From Actinomycetota bacterium (GTDB lineage Bacteria; Actinomycetota; Thermoleophilia; Gaiellales; Gaiellaceae), in the NCBI GenBank assembly GCA_005888365.1, contig VAWZ01000094.1, forward strand, positions 5,871 to 40,976: a stretch of DNA of 35,106 bases, written 5' to 3'. How positions within the stretch are numbered: position 1 is the stretch's first letter; each line of letters starts with the position of its first letter. Below are positions 17,712 to 26,345 of this stretch, piece by piece. A program made the translations under genes and the position numbers. Under the pieces are notes generated by a model. The model did no database searches, was not told where the DNA came from, and saw only the letters and a program-made list of their open reading frames with translations.

Positions 17712-18014
17712 TTACTCGGCCCCGGCCGAGACGGACCCGGCCGAGACGGATCCAGCCGAGCCGGCGCTGGCGGAGACCGAGACGAAACGCTTGTCTCCGG
17801 AGCGGCCGAACTCGACGATGCCCTCGCGGAGCGCGAAGATCGTGTCGTCGCGGCCCAATCCGGCTCCGCGGCCGGGCCGGAACTTCGTTCCCCGCTGGCG
17901 GACGATGATCATGCCCGCCTTCACGGGCTGCCCCGCGAACACCTTGACGCCGAGTCGCTTCGACTCAGAGTCGCGGCCGTTACGGGATGATCCGAGGCCC
18001 TTCTTGTGCGCCAT
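17712..18014 (-). CDS. rpmA: 50S ribosomal protein L27 with low-complexity C-terminal extension
   Basis: [48 protein letters not shown]; tail [20 protein letters not shown]. Confidence 0.95.
   Translation of the reverse strand: MAHKKGLGSSRNGRDSESKRLGVKVFAGQPVKAGMIIVRQRGTKFRPGRGAGLGRDDTIFALREGIVEFGRSGDKRFVSVSASAGSAGSVSAGSVSAGAE
17722..17766. repeat. 15-bp tandem repeat in rpmA 3' end (about 3 units)
   Basis: CCGGCCGAGACGGAC / CCGGCCGAGACGGAT / CCAGCCGAGCCGGCG. Confidence 0.7.
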
Positions 18015-18020
18015 CTAGCT

Positions 18021-18613
18021 CTACTCCTCCTTCGCGGCGATCGCCGACTCGAGCGCGGCGCCGGCACGGGGCCGACGGAAAAGCAGTGGAGCTTCGCGTT
18101 CGCCTGCTCGAACTCCAGAGCAGCCGCGAGCATCGGGGCGTTCCACTCGGGTGCCGCCTTCCTGATCTCGGCAACGGTCATCTCCTCGTAGCCGGACGGC
18201 ATGCCCTTCACGTGCTCGGTCGTGGGCGCCGCCTCTGCCGGTGCCGGCTTCTCCGCCTTCGCGGGAGCGGAGCGCGCCGTCCGTGTGCCGGCTCCGATCG
18301 ACTCGATCTCGATCTGGGTGAGCGAGGCGCGGAAACCCGTGTGCCGGCGATACCCCGTGCGCTTCTTGTACTTGCCGATTCGGATCTTCGGGCCCTTGAC
18401 CGCACCGACGACGCGGGCTGTGACATGCACGTCGGGATCGAGCGTCGGCGTGCCGTTCCCACCGACGAGGAGCACTGCAGGAGAGATCGTCGCGCCGTCC
18501 TCCTCGTGGAGGCGATCGACGAGCAGCCGCTCGCCCTCGCGGACGCGGTACTGCTTTCCGGCAACCTTGATGATCGCGTAGGTCACGTGTTCGACTCCTA
18601 CCAGAGAGGCCAC
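18021..18613 (-). CDS. rplU: 50S ribosomal protein L21 with C-terminal extension; 3' end apparently rearranged (literal ORF runs to 17921, inside rpmA)
   Basis: TYAIIKVAGKQYRVREGERLLVDRL ... GPKIRIGKYKKRTGYRRHTGFRASLTQIEIESI; the TAG at 18021-18023, in another frame after AALESAIAAKEE, is the likely ancestral stop. Confidence 0.8.
18058..18101 (-). repeat. Inverted repeat copy 2 (inside the 3' end of rplU)
   Basis: GCGCCGGCACGGGGCCGACGGAAAAGCAGTGGAGCTTCGCGTTC on plus; same as obg sense sequence except one base. Confidence 0.9.
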
Positions 18614-18691
18614 GGGCCTGACCCGCGAGCCGGGGCATGATAGCGGACTGAATGCGCCGGAGAAGGCGAGAGCTTGGGATGAGATCCGGCT

Positions 18692-21421
18692 CTAGGCCTC
18701 GCGCCCAGACCCGAAGTCCTCGATCCACTCGGACATCGGGACGTACTCGACTACACCTTCGTCTTCCGGGCCTTCGTCTTCCGGCGCTGTCGTCTCGTCT
18801 GGCGGCTGCCCATTGTCGGTTGCAGCTGAGCCGGTTGCAGCTGAGCCGGTTGCAGCTGAGCCGGTTGCAGCTGAGCCGGTTGCAGCTGGGCCGGTTGCAG
18901 CTGGGCCGGTTGCAGCTGGGCCGGATGCCGCCGACTTGCGGCGCCGATGCCCACCGCGGCTTCCCCGTCTCGTCCGCTTGCGCTTCGGCTGGCCATCGGT
19001 CGCAGCGGACTCCTCGGGCTCTGCCGGTGCGGGCTCGTCCTCATCGGCTTCAGCCGAAGGAAGCCCTAGATCGGGTGGCGGCACGTGGATCGTCGGTCCC
19101 GGCTTCGCGCCGTCTTCGTCGGTCGCCACCTCGGGCGTGACGGCCGCCTTCTTCTTCCGGCCCCTGCCGCCCCGCGTGCCGCGCCGGGTTCGCTTCTTGG
19201 CCGGCGGCTTCTCCTCTTCGTCGGGCTCAACCTCGACCTCTCCCAGCTCCGCGACACTCGGCTCCGCCGATTCCTCGATCACCTCGGGCTCCGCAGCTTC
19301 GGCAGGTTTCTCTTCCTCGGGCTCTGCCTTCTTGCGACCGGGCGCACGGGTCGGCTTCTCCGCTTCAGCCTCGAAGGTGATGCGAGCCCCGGGCACTGCC
19401 TCGTCCGCAAGCGTCGCGTATGCGGCGCCGTTCAGGACCCGCCCGACCTTCGCCTTGATCTTCTTCCCCACGAGGTTGGCGGCTCCGGCGACGACGACGT
19501 CGTACCCGTCGACCTTGCCGACCCCGGCAGCCGCGTCGTGGAGACCGACCTCGACGAGCTTGAGCTCGAGCGTCTGGTCTTCTTTGACCGGCGCAACCGG
19601 AACAAGTACCTCGAGCTTGCCCTGCTCGAGCACCTCGAAGTGGTCGGCGTGGAGATGGCCGTTCGTCGCCGCCACGAGGAAGAACCGTCGGCGCGCGGCC
19701 GCCTCTATCGCAGCGAGACGGTTCCCGCCGGGGCCTACGAGCAGGGAGAGCACACGGGGATGGACTGCCACCCGGAAGGCCTGCACCCGCGCGGCATCCT
19801 TCGCGAGGCCACGCAACTTGCGTTCGACCTCGAGCGCGACCGTTGCGTCCGAGACGACGAACCCGTCCCCACCGCACTCGGGACACCGCCGCGTAAGGAT
19901 CTCCCGTGGCCCGTCCGTGACGTTCTGCCGCGTCATCTCTACGAGTCCGAGCGGCGAGATCTCGACGACGTACGTCTTCGTCCGATCGCTCTCGAGCTCG
20001 GCGCGGAGCGCTTCCTCGACGGTCTCCCGGTTTTTCGGATTGGCCATGTCGATGAAATCGATGACGATGATCCCGCCGATGTCCCGCAGCCGGAGCTGGC
20101 GGACGACCTCCTTCACCGCCTCCAAGTTGTTCTTGACGATCGTGTCCTCGAGCCGGCCGGAGGCGGACTTCCCACGCGATCCGACGAACCGGCCCGTGTT
20201 CACGTCGATGACGGTGAAGGCCTCTGCGTAGTCGAAGATGAGATAGCCGCCCGACGGCAGGTTGACCCGACGCTCGAGGGTCGACTGGATCTCGGCGTCG
20301 ACACCGTACGCCTCGAAGAGGGGCTCCTTCTCGCGGTAGCGCTGGACGCGCTCGATCATGTGCGGAGAGGTCTTCTTCAGGTAGCTGACGATGCGGCGAT
20401 GCGTGCGCTCGTCGTCGATCTTGGCGCCGACGAAGTCGCCCGCGAACAGGTCGCGCACGATCCGAAGAGGCAGCTCCGCCTCCTCGTAGACGAGGCTCGG
20501 CGCCTTGGCCGCCTTGGCGCGCGTCTGGATCGTCTTCCACAGCCGCTGGAGGAAGACGAGGTCGCGCTCGATGTCCTCCGCGGACGCGCCTTCCGCGGCC
20601 GTGCGGACGATGATCCCGCCCCCCTTGGGATCGAGCTTTCCGACGATGCCCTTCAGGCGTGTCCGCTCGTCGTCGTCGAGCCGGCGCGAGACGCCGGAGC
20701 CCTCGCCACTGGGGACGTACACGAGATAGCGTCCGGGGAGCGAGAGCTCCGTCGTCAGGCGGGCGCCCTTGGACTTCATCGGGTCCTTCACAGCCTGGAC
20801 GAGGACCGTCTCGCCGCGCTTGATCAGGTCCTGGATCTTGCGGGCGCCCTTCCGGCCCTCGAGCTCGGGCCCGACGATCTCGTCGACGTACAGGAACCCG
20901 TTCTTCTCGAGCCCGATCTCGACGAACGCCGCCTCCATTCCCGGAAGGACGTTGTCCACGACCCCGAGGTAGATGTTCCCCGCGATCGAGCGCCGCTCCG
21001 GGCGCTCGAGATAGACCTCGGCGACCCGATCGTCCTCGAGCACCGCGACGCGCTGCTCGCCGACGTCGACGGAGATGAGCAGCTCGCGCTTGGCGTCGGG
21101 AAGCGGTGCGCGGCGGATTGGCGTTCGGCGCCGGCGTGCCGCCTTCCGTTCGGGCTTGCGCTCGGGTCGTCCTCGTGCGGGCTGCTTGGGCTCGTCCTCC
21201 GGCTCGGCGGCTGTAGCAGTCGCTGCCCCGGCTCCCGTCTTCTTCCTTCCGCGACCGCCGCGGCTTCCGCGGCGTCTCCTCTTCTTTGCGGGTCCCGGAG
21301 CCTCTTGGGGCTCGGGCTCGGTTTGCAGAACCTCAGTGGGTTCGGGTGCTTCTCCAGCCGCGGCGTCCTCCGCCGCGGATTCCTCGGCCTTCTTGCCGAA
21401 GCGAAACCAGCGTCGTGACAA
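18692..21421 (-). CDS. rne: Ribonuclease E/G family protein (TTG start)
   Basis: S1-like GNIYLGVVDNVLPGMEAAFVEIGLEKNGFLYVDEI; GGIIVIDFIDMANPKNRETVEEALRAEL; Zn-link-like RRCPECGGDGFV; basic RG-rich termini. Confidence 0.93.
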   Translation of the reverse strand: MSRRWFRFGKKAEESAAEDAAAGEAPEPTEVLQTEPEPQEAPGPAKKRRRRGSRGGRGRKKTGAGAATATAAEPEDEPKQPARGRPERKPERKAARRRRTPIRRAPLPDAKRELLISVDVGEQRVAVLEDDRVAEVYLERPERRSIAGNIYLGVVDNVLPGMEAAFVEIGLEKNGFLYVDEIVGPELEGRKGARKIQDLIKRGETVLVQAVKDPMKSKGARLTTELSLPGRYLVYVPSGEGSGVSRRLDDDERTRLKGIVGKLDPKGGGIIVRTAAEGASAEDIERDLVFLQRLWKTIQTRAKAAKAPSLVYEEAELPLRIVRDLFAGDFVGAKIDDERTHRRIVSYLKKTSPHMIERVQRYREKEPLFEAYGVDAEIQSTLERRVNLPSGGYLIFDYAEAFTVIDVNTGRFVGSRGKSASGRLEDTIVKNNLEAVKEVVRQLRLRDIGGIIVIDFIDMANPKNRETVEEALRAELESDRTKTYVVEISPLGLVEMTRQNVTDGPREILTRRCPECGGDGFVVSDATVALEVERKLRGLAKDAARVQAFRVAVHPRVLSLLVGPGGNRLAAIEAAARRRFFLVAATNGHLHADHFEVLEQGKLEVLVPVAPVKEDQTLELKLVEVGLHDAAAGVGKVDGYDVVVAGAANLVGKKIKAKVGRVLNGAAYATLADEAVPGARITFEAEAEKPTRAPGRKKAEPEEEKPAEAAEPEVIEESAEPSVAELGEVEVEPDEEEKPPAKKRTRRGTRGGRGRKKKAAVTPEVATDEDGAKPGPTIHVPPPDLGLPSAEADEDEPAPAEPEESAATDGQPKRKRTRRGSRGGHRRRKSAASGPAATGPAATGPAATGSAATGSAATGSAATGSAATDNGQPPDETTAPEDEGPEDEGVVEYVPMSEWIEDFGSGREA
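18818..18922. repeat. 15-bp tandem repeat, 7 units, in rne C-terminal coding region
   Basis: GGTTGCAGCTGAGCC x4 then GGTTGCAGCTGGGCC x3, encoding (GPAAT)3(GSAAT)4. Confidence 0.95.
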
Positions 21422-21453
21422 GGCGTTCCTCTCGTTCGATCGCGCGCGTGAAA

Positions 21454-21474
21454 AGAGACGCGGTCTGCGTCTCT
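21454..21474 (-). promoter_or_regulatory. Terminator/attenuator-like hairpin in the rne 5' leader
   Basis: Minus strand AGAGACGC-AGACC-GCGTCTCT followed by TTTT, about 30 nt before the rne TTG start. Confidence 0.55.
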
Positions 21475-21572
21475 GACAACGCGCTGCGGGTGTTCAAAAC
21501 CACGGCCATCGGCCTACATGAAGGGTACCAGCAGCGGTCTTCGCGACTCGGCGCTCATTTTGAAGCGAGTTC

Positions 21573-21767
21573 CTAGGCTGCTGCAGGCCGGAGCCGCGCG
21601 CGCCGCCCGCGGACCGCTCGCAGTCGCTGCGAGAGACGAGCCCAGGCCCAGGGCTCGAGCTCGGCGTAGCGCGTCTCTCCTTGACCTCGCGTCGCTTCCA
21701 GATACTCGAACCAGGCGTCGGCCTCCTCGAGCTGAAGGAGCTCTTCGGCCAGCTCAGTGTCCGGCAT
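21573..21767 (-). CDS. Hypothetical small protein (64 aa)
   Basis: MPDTELAEELLQLEEADAWFEYLEATRGQGETRYAELEPWAWARLSQRLRAVRGRRARLRPAAA with GGGAGGAA upstream. Confidence 0.6.
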   Translation of the reverse strand: MPDTELAEELLQLEEADAWFEYLEATRGQGETRYAELEPWAWARLSQRLRAVRGRRARLRPAAA

Positions 21768-21825
21768 CGTTCCTCCCATCGACCCGTTCGGGCGGATGCT
21801 AGGTCCCGCTCCGGACGGACTCCGG

Positions 21826-22614
21826 TCAGACCGGCGCGAGCCTGAGACGCCGGACAGCCTCGGCGAGCGCCCACGTCGTCCCGGCCGCGACGGCGGCGTT
21901 CGCGAGCGGCCCAGGGAGCGTTCCCCCGGCTCTTCTCGCGGCCTCGCGCAAGAGGTAGCTGAGGGCCAGGGCGGCTGTCGCCGCACCGGCGAGCGCGGGG
22001 AGCTCTTGCGGGGTGGCGCCCGCCCGCAGCGAGCGCAGTCGAGCCACGGTGCGCACCTGCTCGAGGGCGAGGACGGGCCGGGACGCGCGCTTCCGTCCTC
22101 CCAACGCCCCGATGAGCGCGGCACGGATCACAGAGGTCCCCACCAGCTTGTCCGAGACGACGTCGTGCAGCACGGGGATGCGCCGGGCGAGATCCGTCCA
22201 ATGTTCGGATGCATCGGCGATCCGGCGGCCGATCTCGTCGATCGGGAACCCTTCTCCGGCACGGCACTCGACGACGAACGGCGTCAGAACGAAGGGTGGA
22301 GTCCAACGCTCTTGCGGCCACAGTTGCACCAGGACGACCGGCACTCCCGCACGATCGGCCGCACGAACGAGCGCCTCGTCCGCCGTGCTCGGCTCTCCGG
22401 CCATCACGTGGACGAGCCCCTCGGCCCCCTGAACCTGCGACGTCGCGTCCGCGACGACCGCGCCCGGCTCCGCCCCGGCGGCAACCTCGCGCGCGAGCTG
22501 CTCGCAGAGCATGCCGCTGACCACGATCCGCCCGGCGCGCGCGGGCTCGGTCTCCTCCTGAATCGCCTGCACCAGCCGGCGAACCTCGAAGAGCTGGGCC
22601 CGAGCGCCGATCAC
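21826..22614 (-). CDS. Conserved-looking hypothetical protein, possibly degenerate GTPase-like/membrane-associated (262 aa)
   Basis: 4-bp overlap with rodA stop; GVPVVLVQLWPQE resembles an NTPase strand; hydrophobic C-terminal helices. Confidence 0.6.
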   Translation of the reverse strand: MIGARAQLFEVRRLVQAIQEETEPARAGRIVVSGMLCEQLAREVAAGAEPGAVVADATSQVQGAEGLVHVMAGEPSTADEALVRAADRAGVPVVLVQLWPQERWTPPFVLTPFVVECRAGEGFPIDEIGRRIADASEHWTDLARRIPVLHDVVSDKLVGTSVIRAALIGALGGRKRASRPVLALEQVRTVARLRSLRAGATPQELPALAGAATAALALSYLLREAARRAGGTLPGPLANAAVAAGTTWALAEAVRRLRLAPV

Positions 22615-23807
22615 GGCCGCAGGCGTCCGAGATTGCCGCGAGCGTGAATTCCCTGGAGAACACCGATCAGGAAGAGGTTCGAGACGATCGACGTCCCCCC
22701 GACCGCGACGAAGGGGAGCGGGATCCCGGTCACCGGAGCGACTCCCATGGTCATGCCCGCGTTGATGAAGATCTGGAAGAGGAAGGCGAAGACAAGGCCG
22801 CCTGCGACCACCGCCCCGAACAGGTCACCTGCGACCGTGACCACGCGCAACCCTCGCCAGACGACGAGGAGGTAGAGCAGGAGGAGAATCGCCGAGCCGA
22901 CGAAGCCCCGCTGCTCCCCGAGCGACGCGAAGGCGAAGTCGGTCGCATGCTCCGGCAGGTAGTCGAGGCGGGTCTGGCTCGCTTCCACGACACCGCGTCC
23001 GTCGAGCCCGCCCGAGCCGACTGCGGTGATCGACTGGTTCACGTTCCAGGTCAGCCCGCCCGGGTCGCGGTCGCGGTTCAGGAAGCCCGTGAAACGGTGG
23101 GCCTGGTACGGCTTGAGCACCTGGACTCCGGAGGCCGGGAGGACCCAGAGCACGGCAAGCGCGAGGAACGTCGCCGCGACGAACAGCACGAGGAGCTGCC
23201 GCCAGCGGACTCCGACGAAGAAGAGGAGTGAGAAAAGCGCCGCGGAGTACACGAGCGCGGTCCCCAGATCGGGTTGCAGGAAGACGAGCAGAATCGGCAC
23301 CGCGCCGAGGCCGATCGCCGACATGATCGTCCTCCAGCGCGTGATCCGGCCCGCGCGCTCGACGAGGAAGGCCGCGAGCGCGAGCACGAACAGGACCTTT
23401 CCGAGCTCGGAAGGCTGGAACTGGATGACGCCGAGATTGATCCACCGCTTCGAGCCGCGGATCGTCTCGGCAGCGACGAACACGATCAGCATCAGCCCCA
23501 GGGTGGTGCAGTAGACGAGGCGCCAGTAGCGAAGTGCCAGGTCGTATGGGACGATCGTGGCGAACACAAGGGCGCCCAGCCCGAGAACCGCCGCGACCGC
23601 CTGCCGCACGACGTAGTAGTTCGGGTCTCCCGGCACGTCGAAGCGAGTGATCCCGCCGACCACCCAGAGCCCGTACCCGATCAACGCGAAAGCAGCGGCG
23701 AGGAGCACCCAGTCGAGACGGCGGAGGAAGCCGACCGAGTCGAACGCACTGGTCTCCCGACGGAGCCCAACCCGGGCGCGCTCGGCGACCTGGATCTGCA
23801 CGGCCAT
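22611..23807 (-). CDS. rodA: Rod shape-determining SEDS protein RodA
   Basis: GSKRWINLGVIQFQPSELGK, FLQPDLGTALV, GIPLPFVAVGGTSIVSNLFLIGVLQ. Confidence 0.93.
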   Translation of the reverse strand: MAVQIQVAERARVGLRRETSAFDSVGFLRRLDWVLLAAAFALIGYGLWVVGGITRFDVPGDPNYYVVRQAVAAVLGLGALVFATIVPYDLALRYWRLVYCTTLGLMLIVFVAAETIRGSKRWINLGVIQFQPSELGKVLFVLALAAFLVERAGRITRWRTIMSAIGLGAVPILLVFLQPDLGTALVYSAALFSLLFFVGVRWRQLLVLFVAATFLALAVLWVLPASGVQVLKPYQAHRFTGFLNRDRDPGGLTWNVNQSITAVGSGGLDGRGVVEASQTRLDYLPEHATDFAFASLGEQRGFVGSAILLLLYLLVVWRGLRVVTVAGDLFGAVVAGGLVFAFLFQIFINAGMTMGVAPVTGIPLPFVAVGGTSIVSNLFLIGVLQGIHARGNLGRLRP

Positions 23808-25825
23808 CAGTCGACGTTCACCCGCACGGCCTGCGGGCCAGGGACGTTGAAGAACTTCTCGAACACCTTCAGCGCCGCGGGAGCCGCGGCTGCCGAGCCG
23901 TGGCCTCCGTTCTCGATCAGGGCACAGACGACGAGCCGGGCGTTGTCGGACGGTCCCCAGCCGCACCACCACGACTGGTCCTCCGTGTGGCCCGCCGGGT
24001 AGCCGGGCAGCTGGACGATCTTCTCCGCCGTTCCCGTCTTGCCGGAGATCGGGACGCGGTAATTGCCGAACACGGCCGACGAGGTGCCGGTCGGGTCGTG
24101 GGTCGCCTTGTACAGCCCGTCCCTTACGGCCTGTAGGGCGGCGGGATCGACACCCGAGGGCTGCGGAGGCTTCGGCGCGAACCGGCGGAGGACGACGTCG
24201 GACGAGCGCTTGCCGTTCCCGGGCTGCTCGACGTCGGAGACGAGGAACGGGGTGACGACGTTCCCGCCGTTCGCGAGCATCGAGTAGAAGACGGCCATCT
24301 GGAGCGGCGTGACGAGCAGGTCGCCCTGCCCGATCGCGAGCTGGATCGAGTTGCCCGGATTCCACGCCCGGTCCCAGTCGCTCCGGAAGTGCTGCTTGCG
24401 CCAGTCCGGCGTGGGAAGGAGCCCCGAGGACTCGCCGCCGATGTCGAGGCCGCTCGTCTGCCCGAACCCGAACTTGCGGGCCCACTGCTGCAGCCGCACG
24501 CGTCCCTCCGGACCGCGCTCGTAGAAGCGATTGCCGATCTCGTCGAAGTACGTGTCGCAGGACTGCGCAAGAGCCTCCGGCAGGGTCATCGGCTTGTCGA
24601 CGTAGGGGTCCCAGTTCGTGAACTTCTGCCGGTCGAGGCCGTAGTAGGCGACGGGGGAGCACTGCAGCGGGTCGTACGCGGAGAAGACGTGCTCCTGCAT
24701 CCCCGCGAGCGCGGTCACCGGCTTGAAGGTCGAGCCGGGCGGGTACGCGCCCGCGATCGCTCGGTTGAGGCCGGGAGTGTTCGCGCGCTTGGCCGCTTCC
24801 GCGTTGAGCAGGGGCGCGAGCTTCTTGGAGTCGACCTTCCCGACGAACAACGAGGGCTTGTACGTCGGGTTCGAGGCCATCGCCAGAACTGCGCCGTCCC
24901 GCGGATCGAGCGCGACGATGGCGCCGCCGTTCGCGGCCCAGTGACTGTCGGCATGGGCGAGGTTGATCCCGTAGCGGAGCGCGAGCTCCGCCGCGCGCTG
25001 GATGCGAGTGTCGATCGTGAGCCGGAGCCCGAACCCGGCACGTGGCTCCTGCCGGGGTTGGAGCGCGCTCACCGGGCGGCCGAGGGAGTCCACGTGGAGC
25101 TGGTCGAGACCGTCGTGGCCGCGCAGGTACGTGTCGTAGGCGCCCTCGATGCCCGTCTGTCCGATCCTGTCGCCCGCGACGTAGCCGTCGCGGTGGAGGC
25201 GCTTCAGCTCGTCCGCGGAGATCTCCCCGACATACCCGAGGATCTGAGCCCCGAGCGACCCGTACTGGTAGTCACGGAGGTACGTCTCGACGATCCGAAC
25301 GCCTGGGAACTGCGCCTGATGCTCGTACAGGTACTCGATCTGCGCCTCTCTGACGGCGGTCTTGACGGTGACCGGCGAGAGGGGGTCGCTCCCGAATTCG
25401 ACAACCTGTCGGGCCAGCGCCCTCGGCGACACGTTCAAGACATGCGCGAGCCGGCGGATGAGCCGTGCCCGGCGAGCCTGGGGCACATCTCCGATCGAGA
25501 GTTGCACCGCGGTTCCCGCGACGTTCGACACCATGAGCCGTCCGTGTCTGTCGAGGATCGGGCCACGCGGAGCCTCGATCCGGACGAGCCGCAGCTGGTT
25601 GTTCTGGGCGGCGGCGAGATAGTGCGTGCCCGAGAGCACCTGCAGTGACCAGAGCCTGAAGAAGAGGACGCCGAAGACGAGCAGCGCGAAGGCGCCGAAG
25701 ATCCCGACGCGGAGCGCGAGCGGCGGCGTCAGCCGATACGGCTCGCGCACGCGCGGGTCAGGCGGCAGGAACCGTCCGGAGGGCGATCTCGGCTCGCGGT
25801 ACGGGCCGGAGCGCCGGTCAGACAA
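23807..25825 (-). CDS. mrdA: Penicillin-binding protein 2
   Basis: SxxK PPGSTFKP, SxN-like QSCDTYFDEIGN region, KTG SGKTGTAEK; N-terminal TM; PBP dimerisation region. Confidence 0.93.
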   Translation of the reverse strand: MSDRRSGPYREPRSPSGRFLPPDPRVREPYRLTPPLALRVGIFGAFALLVFGVLFFRLWSLQVLSGTHYLAAAQNNQLRLVRIEAPRGPILDRHGRLMVSNVAGTAVQLSIGDVPQARRARLIRRLAHVLNVSPRALARQVVEFGSDPLSPVTVKTAVREAQIEYLYEHQAQFPGVRIVETYLRDYQYGSLGAQILGYVGEISADELKRLHRDGYVAGDRIGQTGIEGAYDTYLRGHDGLDQLHVDSLGRPVSALQPRQEPRAGFGLRLTIDTRIQRAAELALRYGINLAHADSHWAANGGAIVALDPRDGAVLAMASNPTYKPSLFVGKVDSKKLAPLLNAEAAKRANTPGLNRAIAGAYPPGSTFKPVTALAGMQEHVFSAYDPLQCSPVAYYGLDRQKFTNWDPYVDKPMTLPEALAQSCDTYFDEIGNRFYERGPEGRVRLQQWARKFGFGQTSGLDIGGESSGLLPTPDWRKQHFRSDWDRAWNPGNSIQLAIGQGDLLVTPLQMAVFYSMLANGGNVVTPFLVSDVEQPGNGKRSSDVVLRRFAPKPPQPSGVDPAALQAVRDGLYKATHDPTGTSSAVFGNYRVPISGKTGTAEKIVQLPGYPAGHTEDQSWWCGWGPSDNARLVVCALIENGGHGSAAAAPAALKVFEKFFNVPGPQAVRVNVD

Positions 25826-26345
25826 CGAGCTCGACCTCGGTCGAGGGCTCGAGCACGAGACGCCCGCCGGCGAGCCGGCGCACGAGCCGGAAGACGGGAT
25901 AAGCGAGCAGGACGTTCAGAAAGACAGCGGGGATCAGGGCCGTCACGAGAGCCTGGTGCGCGACGACCGTCTCACCGAGCATGTAGTGCAGGAGGACGCC
26001 GAAGAAGCCCGCGAGCACGGTGATCACGCCGGTCGCGAGCACGGGCGCGAGAGCGCGGCCGCGGCCGGTCGTCTCGCCGTAGCGTCCGGCCCAGAAGCCC
26101 GCCAGCGTGAGCACGAGCGAGGTCACTCCGAGCGTGTCGAGCGTGACGAGATCGACCACGAGCCCGCCCGCGAAGCCGAAGACGGCGCCCGCGACGGAAC
26201 CGCGCAGGAGCCCCAGCGCGACGATCACGACGAGGAGCAGATCGGGCGCGCCGCCGAAGACGAAGGTCGAGGAGACGACTCCGGCCTGGAGCAACGCAAC
26301 GACGAAGACGAGCGCGCTCGCGCGAAGTGCAGTCGTCACGGTCAT
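25818..26345 (-). CDS. mreD: Rod shape-determining protein MreD
   Basis: Multi-TM 175 aa between mreC and mrdA, overlapping both. Confidence 0.88.
   Translation of the reverse strand: MTVTTALRASALVFVVALLQAGVVSSTFVFGGAPDLLLVVIVALGLLRGSVAGAVFGFAGGLVVDLVTLDTLGVTSLVLTLAGFWAGRYGETTGRGRALAPVLATGVITVLAGFFGVLLHYMLGETVVAHQALVTALIPAVFLNVLLAYPVFRLVRRLAGGRLVLEPSTEVELVV

Noticed and set aside
18818-18922. CRISPR array
   Set aside because: Units are contiguous 15-bp in-frame repeats without spacers inside rne.
19085-21418. 777-aa plus-strand ORF antisense to rne
   Set aside because: High-GC antisense ORF; the minus-strand frame carries clear RNase E motifs and the plus translation has no recognisable domain.
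22611-24662. 683-aa extended ORF including rodA
   Set aside because: The N-terminal portion is out-of-frame translation over mrdA; real RodA starts at 23807.
24389-25648. 419-aa plus-strand ORF antisense to mrdA
   Set aside because: Mirror ORF of mrdA; no domain support.
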